64,000 nt of DNA, from positions 186,001-250,000 of the forward strand of contig CANMSB010000003.1 of the NCBI GenBank assembly GCA_947500445.1. The letters are read 5' to 3'. Both the position numbers and the translations under genes were made by a program. Each line of letters begins with the position of its first letter. Positions within the stretch are counted from its first letter, which is position 1. Positions 34,801 through 43,700 of the stretch are shown one piece after another. Under the pieces are notes generated by a model. The model was not told where the DNA came from and ran no database searches. It saw nothing but the letters and a program-made list of their open reading frames with translations. The DNA is from an uncultured Flavobacteriaceae bacterium. GTDB taxonomy: Bacteria > Bacteroidota > Bacteroidia > Flavobacteriales > Flavobacteriaceae.

Positions 34801-37399
34801 CGCAGATGAAACTCAGGCAGGCGAACCAATCCAAATGGCGATGGTTGATCGTTGTGGCGCGGCATTGCCAAGGGTGCTTACAGAGGAAGGTTACGACGTA
34901 TTAGGACTATTGTTCCCCGCCGATAAGTCATTGCCAGACGCTTCCACCGTATATCAAGAAACTCCGTTGGCAAAAGTACTCAACCAAAAAATCGAAGGGT
35001 TGATGCAAGCCACCGTAGAGGCTATTCCAGAAGGGCAATCTATCCGGGTGCTCGAAATCGGTGCTGGTACCGGTAGTTTGACACAGGCACTATTGCAGGT
35101 ATTTCCTGCCGAAAGAACTAGTTACTGCTTTACCGATATCAGTAATGCATTCCTGGCACAAGCCGCTCAAAAATTTGCTGAATGCCCTTTCATAGAATTT
35201 CGTCAGCTCGATATAGAGGAAAGCCCCATTCAGCTGCAGTTTGAACCAGCGAGTTATGATATTATCATCGTAGCCAATGTACTGCATGCCACCAAAGATA
35301 TTGGGTCATCTCTTTCACACATTCACCAATTGCTAAAGCCGGGAGGGCTGTTGTACATGTTAGAGTGTACCCAGGCCAGCCCAGTATTGGATATGATATT
35401 TGGTCTCACTGATGGATGGTGGAGGTTTGAAGATAATATCCTAAGGAAAAATTACCCATTGCTCAACCCAAAACAATGGGAAAATAGCTTGGATAAAGCT
35501 GGGTTATCAGAGTTTGTGTGTACACAAGCAGTCACTGAAAAAGGTAAGCCAGTAGGTCAAATGTCGATCATCACTGCTCAAAAAGGCAAAGACCTTTTAG
35601 TAAGTAGTAAAAAATGGATAGTGATAAGTAATAACGCCGCAAGTGCTGCACCGGTAGCCACGGCATTGCAGCCCTATGGTGATGAAATTTTACAATTAAC
35701 GATACCCACACTCAATAAGACAAAAGGCGCTACTGTAAACGGTGCGGGCAACAGTGAACATTGGCTCAGTCAATTGGCTGATCGGGCAAACCCTGAAAAC
35801 GAAGTGTTCTTTGTATATGATCACACGATCACCAGGAGTGAGGACTCATCCACTCAGCTATATACTGCTTCTCAGGCACTATCGGAGTTATATAGCCAAT
35901 TGACCGTGCACCCTATCAAAAAACTTCACTTGGTTACCTTTGGCGCTTACCCAGTGAATGATGGCGCTGACAGCTACTCAGCAGTAGCGGTGCGTCCACT
36001 ATGGGCACTCAACCTTACTGCCGCACTTGAGGGGTTGTGTGATACCTATAGTTATGATTTGGAGGGCAAAAACCCCGATTATCAGGCTTTGGTAAATCAG
36101 GCACTTGATCCTTTCAATGAAAATGAAACCCTTATTCGTGAAAACGGCCTATTTGTAAAGCGGCTCCATAAAGGGTTGCCCGACAGCCAGGGGCAGTCAT
36201 GGCATGTAAGGCCAGGTGCACGTTATTTAATCACGGGTGGTACAGGGGGCTTAGGGTTGTTGTCTGCCCAGTGGCTGGTGGAAATGGGAGCCACAGACCT
36301 TGTACTCATAAGCCGATCAGGAATAAAGAATGATGAGACATCCTCAGAAATCGGACGGTTGCGTGCGATGGGGGCAAATATACAGATCGTGCAAACTGAT
36401 GTGTCGGACAAAGGAAGCTTAGGCAGTGAGCTCAAGCGTTTGCACCAGGCATTGCCGATTCGTGGTATAATCCACACCGCAGGCCAGGGTTCAGCGTCAC
36501 TTTTGACCCAGGAAAATGAAACACACTATCGCGAAGCATACACCGCCAAAGTCGAAGGGGCCTGGGCATTGCATGAGATTACCAAAGGCTGGCCGTTGGA
36601 CTTTATGCTCTTCTATTCGAGCACGACTGGGCTGTGGGGTGCTAAAAACCTGGGAGCATATGCGGCGGCCAATGCAGCCTTAGACGCACTGGCAGCATAC
36701 CGGATTGCCCAGGGATTGCCAGCGTTGACAATAAACTGGGGAACATGGGATACTGGCATGTTGGCCAATATAAGCCAGCAGAAATTACAAGCCGCCGGTT
36801 ATAGGTTTTTGGAACATGCCGATATCCGTTTGTTAGGTGACGCGCAGAAAGTTGCTAACGGTCAACTAATGTTGGTAGACATAGACTGGGCGGTTTTCAA
36901 AAACTTGTACCCAATTCCCCACAGTCGCTTATTCGAAGAGATATCAGTAGAAGTAGCCCTCGCAGCCACAGGCGATAAGGCCAATTCCTTTTCACGGCAA
37001 TGGAACGAATGCCCTGTCGAAACAAGGCAAGATTTTCTGCTCGATTATTTAAGTCGCTTATGCGAAGGCTTGATGCGACTACCCAAAGGAACATTGACCA
37101 CAACGGAAAGCCTGCAAAACTATGGGCTCGACTCGCTGGTTGCCCTGGAAGTCAAAAATACGGTATTGGCTCAATGTGGGGTGGCAATCGATTTGAGGCG
37201 TATGTTGCAAGGGGCCACGCTCCAGTGGCTAGTCAGTGAGATACTCCCCAATATACCCGAAGCAATAACAACCAATCCTGGTAACGAGCCATCTGATGAT
37301 AACGCTACAGCGCCAACTACAGAGACCATTGATTTGCTGATGGACTTAGAAGACATGTGCGAAGAGGAGATGGACAAGTTACTCAAAGATTTGAGCTAA
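28886..37399 (+). CDS. Hybrid loading/PKS protein: FAAL-ACP-KS-AT-DH-MT-KR-ACP
   Basis: A 2837-residue assembly-line protein that starts the chain. Residues ~1-590 are a fatty-acyl-AMP ligase (AVPVYPPRKNR; core YTSGSTGTPKG at ~167). ACP1 follows with its phosphopantetheine serine at S628 (GLDS). The KS (from ~682) has C844 in DTACSSS, H979 and H1019. The AT has S1293 (GHSVGE) and AFHS at 1394-1397, the malonyl-type signature. The DH has H1596 (HEVAGQPVY) and D1756. The methyltransferase has LEIGAGTG at ~2056, placed between DH and KR as expected for C-methylation. The KR has TGGTGGLG at ~2449 and Y2592. ACP2 has S2750. There is no ER. The acidic C-terminal helix (EDMCEEEMDKLLKDL) is a docking tail. 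Expected product: an alpha-methyl, alpha,beta-unsaturated acyl thioester. Confidence 0.9.
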   Translation: MQEDTLISLLRKYSVQAPDQILYRFLKNGEDPSHEITYQGFDVRVRSIAARLKHRCEKGDRVLIVYNSGVEYLSAFMACLYAGVVAVPVYPPRKNRKMARIQAIIEDAGAEVALTESGLYQSIEKQLKDEPVAGLLEWIPTDTWDNSQANMWSDPGIAPDTIAFLQYTSGSTGTPKGVMVSQSNIVHNLGLLHTGLLSPSPLRIVSWLPLYHDMGLIGKSLYTIALKGEMTFMSPADFLQKPIRWLKAIDRYKANYSGAPNFAYDLLVSRITDEQVATLDLSTWKAALNGAEPIRQETMRRLVDKFAPAGFQESTVISGYGLAENTLSVCSIHEHTGIRSIKVRSEDLYNDEVVPVEEHEDGVALISCGKTTNGHSLLIAHKDTQEELTEDRVGEIWVGGPSVTQGYWQNPEKTAEVYGAYTSDTRKGPFFRTGDLGFIHQGNLYVTGRQKELIIIRGQNYYPQDIERVVQTAHPALKINSGAAFGVANTEGERLVIVQEVERVWVRKLAFEEVIGVVRRVVNSEFGLQVADLVLITPNSLPKTSSGKIQRRGCKDAYLDDELKIIAQLAKDNDKEKVQVPDAEQPVVMEAEHKAEIFKFLAESVNNYSGVRIDEISSGTSLESIGLDSVHAIAISGDLSEWLGRSLPPTLFYDYPTMGQLVSHLVGETPSQKPLKQALQAPIAIIGLACEFPGAEDATAFWEMLIAGKSGIGAPDELRTALTHDNPEVAFKQGGYLEGIDQFDAALFGIMPREAMQMDPQQRKLLHTVWRALEDAGIAPESLRGTETGVFVGASTFDYANNLYQSGHTNDHYYGTGNSNSILANRLSYLFDLHGPSMSIDTACSSSLVAIHQACQSLRHGESTLALAGGVNLILNEAVTEAFGRAGMLAKDGHCKTFDASADGYTRSEGAGVVILKPLQEAIDDNDQIYAVIKGTAINQDGKTNGLTAPNGPAQQAVVRKALKAAGLAPKEVGYVECHGTGTPLGDPIEANVLGGVLAEGREAHEPCYLGTVKANIGHLEAAAGIAGLIKATLAIQVGKVPGNPQLKTLNPEIKLDGELFKIPHTPVSWNGQSRHAGVSSFGFGGTNAHVVIGEAPAQTPHEPDQHPAELFCLAAHTESALAVLARQMMARYETSAVDQQQLKNLAGSLLNNRGVLPHRLAFSAKNAEEAVACLDGWLSKAPATPVYDRQNTGQKKGKIALMFSGQGAQYAGMGEELYRYAPEFKKVIDQCASLLEKEIDYPLKQLLFGGDDMDGALHKTAYTQPALFAIEYATGRQWMAWGVQPDCLIGHSVGEFAAACLAEVFTLNEAIKLVSARGRLGQQVPPKGIMMAIQADDVRVQHWIGQTTGQVGIAAYNGPSQTVITGDKEAVRALAAVAEAQGVKCTRLEISNAFHSPVIAPMVTGFEQVAQSIQYQKPKIPVLSNLTGELAGENIMTAQYWVSHLIEPVSFYQGMQTAFRLGVNTFIEAGPKPTLTTVAKAFGPQDTTWLVSQQQTQPGWQTILHALAGLYVLGYPVDWEKIYPKSSYNFVKTPGLPFDTRSYWLGDTRQRKTGDLFSTVEGHPLIGHALQTASTSETVYHHQLRHEYPKFLYEHEVAGQPVYSAAAFIECFLAVGSERYPALRHLQILKPFIPEKGKQIQVIVRDLGNVQEALFYSKDGEQWHLHTRGQFGANTNTAINVTQSELVFLKIQKRISREVALETLWQKLADKGVNYGEELKNWRQIWEGEGEALGVMAVSNTMRQPVYRLHPAIVDAGLQLLPLVIPEVDNGKTYVLQATGEVVPTGATLSTVCWCHAIYVEETTGGYLVNLAFYTDEGVLIATVKEALLCEMTVNTSLSNQHDKHYHVHWQLKAGNYAPVLDLNPLTGQKTNTDEHRLLKDYQQQQDAMEHRVLLWVRNAMSAMGLALEVGQKVSFEGLLTSLNVYNGQRRLFYRCLQILAEASLIQEDGTQFTVVNEIRLSSAEKKRLDNADETQAGEPIQMAMVDRCGAALPRVLTEEGYDVLGLLFPADKSLPDASTVYQETPLAKVLNQKIEGLMQATVEAIPEGQSIRVLEIGAGTGSLTQALLQVFPAERTSYCFTDISNAFLAQAAQKFAECPFIEFRQLDIEESPIQLQFEPASYDIIIVANVLHATKDIGSSLSHIHQLLKPGGLLYMLECTQASPVLDMIFGLTDGWWRFEDNILRKNYPLLNPKQWENSLDKAGLSEFVCTQAVTEKGKPVGQMSIITAQKGKDLLVSSKKWIVISNNAASAAPVATALQPYGDEILQLTIPTLNKTKGATVNGAGNSEHWLSQLADRANPENEVFFVYDHTITRSEDSSTQLYTASQALSELYSQLTVHPIKKLHLVTFGAYPVNDGADSYSAVAVRPLWALNLTAALEGLCDTYSYDLEGKNPDYQALVNQALDPFNENETLIRENGLFVKRLHKGLPDSQGQSWHVRPGARYLITGGTGGLGLLSAQWLVEMGATDLVLISRSGIKNDETSSEIGRLRAMGANIQIVQTDVSDKGSLGSELKRLHQALPIRGIIHTAGQGSASLLTQENETHYREAYTAKVEGAWALHEITKGWPLDFMLFYSSTTGLWGAKNLGAYAAANAALDALAAYRIAQGLPALTINWGTWDTGMLANISQQKLQAAGYRFLEHADIRLLGDAQKVANGQLMLVDIDWAVFKNLYPIPHSRLFEEISVEVALAATGDKANSFSRQWNECPVETRQDFLLDYLSRLCEGLMRLPKGTLTTTESLQNYGLDSLVALEVKNTVLAQCGVAIDLRRMLQGATLQWLVSEILPNIPEAITTNPGNEPSDDNATAPTTETIDLLMDLEDMCEEEMDKLLKDLS

Positions 37400-37411
37400 A
37401 AACTAATAACT

Positions 37412-40400
37412 ATGAGTCTGGAAGAGAAAAAAGCCTTGCTTGCTAAGTTGCTAAAAGAAAAAGCAGCAAAAGAAACCCGCGATATACCATTGAGCTATGG
37501 CCAGCGGGCACTTTGGTTTTTGCAGCGTACAGCACCTATGATGAGTAGCTACCATGTAGCTTCGGCTTTCGAGGTAGCGCAAACACCGGAAGTATCAGCG
37601 TTGCAAAAGGCATTGCAACGGCTTGTGAATAGGCATGAGCTCATGCGCGCTACTTTTCCGATGCATAACAGGCAACCGGTGCAGCATATCGCTGGCCATA
37701 TGCCCGTTGAGGTAGTGCAACACCCCCGTACTGTCGCCGAAAACACTGCCGAAGCGGTAGCGAAAGCTTATAAGCTGCCCTTCGATTTGGAAAACGGTCC
37801 ATTGTTTCGCCTTGAGCTGTTCCCAACGGCAATAGGTAGCCATATATTATTATTTACGATCCATCATATCGTGTGCGATGGGCTGAGTGCGCTTACCCTG
37901 ATAGAGGAACTGGGAGCTTTTTATGAAGCCGAAACCCAGGGAAGGTCCTTGGCGATGTGGCCATTGCAGGCTAGTTTTGAGGGCTTCGTGCGCAATGAGG
38001 AGAGCCTGTTGGCTGGACGAGAGGGGCAACGACTGGCAGCGTTTTGGGAAGGTTATTTACAAGGAGAGGTGCCCTTGTTACAATTACCCCAAGACAAACC
38101 CCATCCACAAAAGCCTGCATTTAAGGGAGGGAGCATACCCGTCACTGTCAACCCAGCCTTGCTATCACGGTTGCGGACGGTGGCACAGGTACAAAAAAGC
38201 ACTTTATACTCGGTTTTGCTCGCCTCCTGGGCTTGTTTGTTGCGGTTGCACAACCACCAACAAGCCATGATGGTGGGAATACCCGTGCTCGGTCGCTATC
38301 ACGAGCCTACCCGGAAGCTAGTCGGCAACTTTATGAACTCCTTGCCGCTCAGGGTTGGGGTGCCTACAGGTATTTCGTTTAGCGAACTGGTCGAAGCCAT
38401 CGGACAAGATATGGCCCTGTTGTTGGAAAACATGGCCTATCCGTTTGCCCTGTTGGTAGAAAAATTTCCCAATGCCCGGCATGCGGGACGTACCCCTGCT
38501 TTCCAAACGATGTTTAATTTGCAAAAGCCAGATGAGCGGCATCCGCTAACTAACCTATGGCATGCAAAGAGTGCTGAAGCCAGCTCCAATTGGGGCGGGA
38601 TGCGTGTAAACGCTTACCCGATGCCTCAACAAGAAGGGTTGTTTGACCTCATGGCCGATCTTGTGGAGCGTGACGAAGCAGTGGTGGGTAATATCAAATA
38701 CAATTCGGAGATATTCGAGGAAAAAACGGTCATAAAGTTGTGCGAGCGTTGGATTCGTTTGTTGGAGTCTGTGGCAGTAGACCCTGCGATGCCTATTAGT
38801 TCCCTAAGTTTGTTTGGTGATGACGAGCGGCGTCAGGTGCTCCATACCTGGAACGATACTGCGATGCCCTTACCAGATACCACCGTGCCGGCATTGATCG
38901 CAAAGCAAGTGGCAAATGCCGGGATAAAAATCGCTATTCGCCACCAAGGGTGGCAGGTGTCTTATGACGATATGTGGCAACAAGTAAACGGGTTGGCAGG
39001 CTGGCTGAAAAATACACACGGCATCCGGCAAGGCGACAAGGTTGCACTTTGCCTGGAGCGTTCTGGCTATATGCCAATGATCATGTTGGCCATTTGGCAG
39101 GCAGGGGGAGTATTTGTGCCGGTTGACCCGGACTTTCCCCTAGCCCGTATACGTTACATGCTCGACGATAGCGGGGCCAAAATGCTCCTGGTAAATGCCG
39201 GGCATACGATATTGGAAGAAACCGCAATCCCGGTGTGTGATTTGGGAACGTACGATTGGGCTAAAAATGCGACAAAAGACAGCCATGAATTAGCAAATAA
39301 TAAGGACGAAGCATACCTGATCTATACCTCCGGCTCCACTGGGCTACCCAAAGGCGTACTGATCGGTCATAGGCAATTCCTCAACTTTATGGAGGGAATG
39401 AAAGCGGGATTGGATCCAAGTCCCGACATTACACTATTGGCGGTAACTACCTATAGCTTTGACATCAGCCTGTTAGAACTATGCCTGCCCCTTGTGATCG
39501 GCGCTGAGCTGCAAGTACTCGATAAAAAATATATCAAAGACCCCTATGCCTTGGCTGCCAAAATGAGAAAAGTGGCAAGCCCTATGATGCAAGCGACTCC
39601 CAGCCTGTGGCAAATGCTCATAGAAAGTGGCTGGGAAGGCCACAATGCATTGATTGCTTTGTCTGGTGGCGAGCGGTTGACGCAAGATTTGGCAAAAAAA
39701 CTGCTTCCAGCCTGCAATCGGTTATGGAACATGTATGGCCCGACTGAGACGACCATCTGGTCCACCATGCAAGAGATTAAAGCTGGGCAACACAGGGTTT
39801 CTATCGGTAGGCCGATCGCCAACACGCAGATATATATTCTTAACGAAGCTCTTAGCCCAGTGCCTGCAGGAGTGATAGGAGACTTGTACATTGGAGGCGA
39901 AGGCCTGGCGTTTGGCTACCATAAGCGTGAAGTGCTAACTGCGGGGAAGTTTATAGAAAGCCCCTTCGCGAAAGGCGAAAAGATCTACAATACGGGTGAC
40001 AAAGCCCGTTGGCTTGACAATGGTGAGATAGAATGCTTAGGAAGGACCGACGACCAACTGAAGGTAAGAGGGTATCGAATAGAGCCTGCCGAGGTAGAAA
40101 CTGCGTTGCGAAGATTGGGAGGTGTACAACAAGCGTTGGTGACAGGCGAGGCGAATGTGCAGGGTCCTGCACGGCTGGTAGCTTACCTGGTATCAGCACC
40201 CGACACCAAGCCGCCAACGGTGGTTGAGCTTTTAGAAACCTTACGGCAGGAATTGCCAGCATATATGGTGCCTGCCGCTATGACATTCCTGGATGCAATT
40301 CCGACCACCCACAATGGTAAAATCGACCGCAAGGCACTACCACCGATTACTATTAAAGCACAACCTGCCAAGGATGATCAGCCTACCAACGAGTTGGAAA

Positions 40401-40714
40401 AACAACTTGTAAAAGCATGGCAAGATACCCTTAACCTTGACAATATCGGCATCAACGACAACTTTTTTGACTTGGGAGGACACTCGGTATTGATGGTGTA
40501 TTTACATAGCCGCATAGAGGAAAACACCCAACTGCAACTTGAATTATTGGACTTATACACTTATACCACTATCGCCTCATTGTCTAAGTATGTACAAAAT
40601 ACTGAGGCACCCACCGATGACCAGCAAGTTGGGGAGGGGCAACCACGCCGCTCCAAGAAAAACATGGCTTCGGCCAGGCGACAGAAACGGATTGCAAGCC
40701 GTGACAACAACTAA
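37412..40714 (+). CDS. Single-module NRPS: C-A-PCP, predicted glycine
   Basis: A 1100-residue module starting 12 nt after the PKS. The basic N-terminal helix (MSLEEKKALLAKLLKEKAAK) could meet the acidic tail of the upstream protein. The C domain has its active site at residues 151-157 (HHIVCDG). The A domain has YTSGSTGLPKG at ~638 and gives a ten-residue pocket code of D-I-L-Q-L-G-M-I-W-K, very close to the standard glycine code. The PCP serine is S1025 (GGHS). The C-terminal tail is strongly basic (RRSKKN...ARRQKR), perhaps for handing over to the next PKS, which has no N-terminal docking helix. It condenses the polyketide acyl chain onto glycine. Confidence 0.9.
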   Translation: MSLEEKKALLAKLLKEKAAKETRDIPLSYGQRALWFLQRTAPMMSSYHVASAFEVAQTPEVSALQKALQRLVNRHELMRATFPMHNRQPVQHIAGHMPVEVVQHPRTVAENTAEAVAKAYKLPFDLENGPLFRLELFPTAIGSHILLFTIHHIVCDGLSALTLIEELGAFYEAETQGRSLAMWPLQASFEGFVRNEESLLAGREGQRLAAFWEGYLQGEVPLLQLPQDKPHPQKPAFKGGSIPVTVNPALLSRLRTVAQVQKSTLYSVLLASWACLLRLHNHQQAMMVGIPVLGRYHEPTRKLVGNFMNSLPLRVGVPTGISFSELVEAIGQDMALLLENMAYPFALLVEKFPNARHAGRTPAFQTMFNLQKPDERHPLTNLWHAKSAEASSNWGGMRVNAYPMPQQEGLFDLMADLVERDEAVVGNIKYNSEIFEEKTVIKLCERWIRLLESVAVDPAMPISSLSLFGDDERRQVLHTWNDTAMPLPDTTVPALIAKQVANAGIKIAIRHQGWQVSYDDMWQQVNGLAGWLKNTHGIRQGDKVALCLERSGYMPMIMLAIWQAGGVFVPVDPDFPLARIRYMLDDSGAKMLLVNAGHTILEETAIPVCDLGTYDWAKNATKDSHELANNKDEAYLIYTSGSTGLPKGVLIGHRQFLNFMEGMKAGLDPSPDITLLAVTTYSFDISLLELCLPLVIGAELQVLDKKYIKDPYALAAKMRKVASPMMQATPSLWQMLIESGWEGHNALIALSGGERLTQDLAKKLLPACNRLWNMYGPTETTIWSTMQEIKAGQHRVSIGRPIANTQIYILNEALSPVPAGVIGDLYIGGEGLAFGYHKREVLTAGKFIESPFAKGEKIYNTGDKARWLDNGEIECLGRTDDQLKVRGYRIEPAEVETALRRLGGVQQALVTGEANVQGPARLVAYLVSAPDTKPPTVVELLETLRQELPAYMVPAAMTFLDAIPTTHNGKIDRKALPPITIKAQPAKDDQPTNELEKQLVKAWQDTLNLDNIGINDNFFDLGGHSVLMVYLHSRIEENTQLQLELLDLYTYTTIASLSKYVQNTEAPTDDQQVGEGQPRRSKKNMASARRQKRIASRDNN

Positions 40715-40723
40715 TAATCACTT

Positions 40724-43700
40724 ATGACGAACGGATCGGAAATAGCGATAATTGGCATGGCAGGGAGCTTTCCTGGCGCTGGTAACCTCGATGCCTATTG
40801 GCAAAACATCATTGATGGTAAAGAAGGCATTCAACGATTAACGGATGAGGAACTACGCCAGCGTGGAGTGGATGCGAAGGTGCTTAAACACCCCAATTTT
40901 GTGAAAGCCGCAGCCCCGCTGGAAGGCGCGGCACAATTCGATGCACGCTTTTTTGGCTACACACCACGCGAGGCAGAACAGCTAGGCCCACAGCATCGTG
41001 TGTTTTTGCAATCGGCCTGGCATGCCCTCGATGATGCTAATTACATAGCAGAAAAGTTTGATGGTGCTATTGGGATATTCGCTGGCGGGGGCTTGCCTAC
41101 CTACCTGTTTCAACGTTTTCCGAGCCTGGGGGCTGGCAGTGGCGACACCAGCGATGCCTACCAAATGATGATTGGCAATGACAAAGACTTTTTAGCCACA
41201 CGGGCTGCTTACAAGCTCAAAACAAAGGGGCCGGCCATCTCTGTGCAAACGGCCTGCTCTACCTCCTTGGTAGCAGTTCATATGGCTTGTCAGTCGTTGC
41301 TCAGTGGGGAGTGCGACATGGCACTGGCAGGGGGTGTAAGCATCGATACCAGCCTGAACAACGGATACTACTATGAAGAGGGGATGATATTTTCCCCAGA
41401 TGGGCACTGTAGGGCTTTTGATGAGAAGGCTGCTGGTACGGTAGTAGGCAATGGCGTAGGCCTGGTCTTGCTCAAGCCACTAGAAGAGGCTCAGGAAGAT
41501 GGAGACTTGATCCATGCAGTGATCAAAGGTTCGGCAGTGAACAACGATGGTGCGCAAAAAGCGGGCTATACGGCCCCTAGTATAGAAGGGCAGGCTGCCG
41601 TCATCAGTGAGGCACTGGCCATCGCCGAAAAAGAACCACTGCAAATACAATATGTAGAGGCACACGGTACTGGTACGCCTATGGGTGACCCGATAGAGGT
41701 AGCCGCTCTCAACAAGGCCTATCGCACCTCGCAAAGAAAACGTATAGCGCTGGGTGCGGTAAAGCCCAATATCGGACACCTCAATACAGCTTCTGGGATT
41801 GCCGGTTTATTGAAAACCATACTCGCCCTGAAGCATAGCCAAATTCCTGCTCTATTGCATTTTGAGCGACCAAACCCTGCAATCCACTTTGACGAAGGTC
41901 CTTTTTATGTCAACACTGAGCTGAAGCCTTGGGAATCCAACAACGATACACGATGTGCAGGGGTGAGCTCTTTTGGCATTGGGGGCACCAATGCGCACCT
42001 CATCCTGGAGGAAGCACCATCGATATCATCTAAAAGCCCTCAAAAACAAGCAAACCACACAGGATATTTACTGCCTCTTTCTGCAAAGAGCCCGGGTTCA
42101 CTAAGTCAGTACAAGGAGAGGTTGATAGCTTTTCTGAAAAATAACCCCGACCTCCCGCTCAATGAAGTCAGCTATACCTTGGCACATGGCAGGAAGCACT
42201 TTGAGGTGCGCGCTGGCTTGGTGGCGGGCACGGTGCAGGAAGCTATAGAGAAATTGGCTGCGCCACTAACGTCTTCCAAAGCTCCAGTCAAACCCACTGG
42301 ATTGTCTATGATGTTTTCAGGGCAGGGAAGTCAGCGGGCTGGGTTGGGGGCTGGGCTTTACGAAAATCAGCCTGGTTTCAGGCAACTGGTAGGCGACCTT
42401 GCCGCTATCGCCAACAGCCATCTCGACAAGGATATCGCCTCGCTGCTGTTCCCCGCGCCGGGGCAAGAAGGAGCCGCTAACGATTTGTTGCAACAAACAC
42501 GCTATACCCAACCGGCACTCTTTGTTCTGGAGTATGCCTTGGCCCAGTACTGGATCGGCCTGGGCATAGTACCCAATGCAATGATTGGCCATAGCATTGG
42601 TGAGTATGTCGCTGCGGCTGTGGCAGAGGTGATGAGCGTAGAAGATGCGATTCGATTGGTGTGTATACGCGGCGAACTCATGATGGGACTGCCGGCCGGT
42701 GATATGCTGGCGGTGCCTCTGGGAGAAGGGGAGTGCCGTCCTTATCTAAGCGAACAAATGGACTTGGCCGTGGTGAACGCCCCTGAATCATGCGTACTGG
42801 CAGGACCCCCTGAGGCGATCGCCCGTGTACAGGCACAGTTGAGGCAAGATGGCGTTGAAAGCAGGGCGCTCAAAACCTCCCATGCATTTCATAGTTCCAT
42901 GATGGAGCCGGTATTGGAGAAATTTCAAAAGACAGTTGAAGAAATAAAGCTTGAATCACCCAAAATAAAATACATATCCAACCTGACAGGCACATGGATA
43001 AAGCCCGGGCAAGCTACAGACCCTACCTATTACGTGCGCCACCTCCGGCACACTGTGCGGTTTGCCCAAGGTGTAAGTACCCTGCTGGAGTCTGGAATAG
43101 GAGCCCTGTTGGAAGTTGGTCCTGGCGACACCTTGCAAAAACTTGCCAAAGCACAAAAAAACAAAGGGCGGCAAACAAGTATATTACACACCTTGCCTGT
43201 AAGAGACCCAAAGTCTGAGGGGCATATATTGGAGGTTATTGGCCAGCTATGGGGCTTAGGTTTTACGCCGATATGGGACCAACTGCCCGGAGGAGGACAG
43301 GGCCGCTTTTGCAGGTTGCCCGGCTATGCTTTTGATAAGCAAAGGTATTGGCTTCCGGCCAATAAAGTACCCCAAAGCTTACAGGAAGTGGACGATGAGG
43401 CAGCGCGCCTGCCAGTACAACAGTGGCTCAACGTGCCTTCGTGGCAACAACGCCCCTTACCCACTGGCACTGTAATGAACGGCGAACAGGTCATCCTTTT
43501 CCTGTCGATGGGCGTGGAAGGGCATCGTGCCCTGGAACAGGTACTGAAAACCGCTGGCCATCAGGTGATAACGCTACTCCCGACGCAGGCAAAAGTTGAT
43601 AAAAATGGATTGTTAAACGCAATAGACCCAGACGACCCACAAGCTTACGCTGATGCATTGAATACATTGGAGACTCATGGCCTTATACCAGATATGGTAG

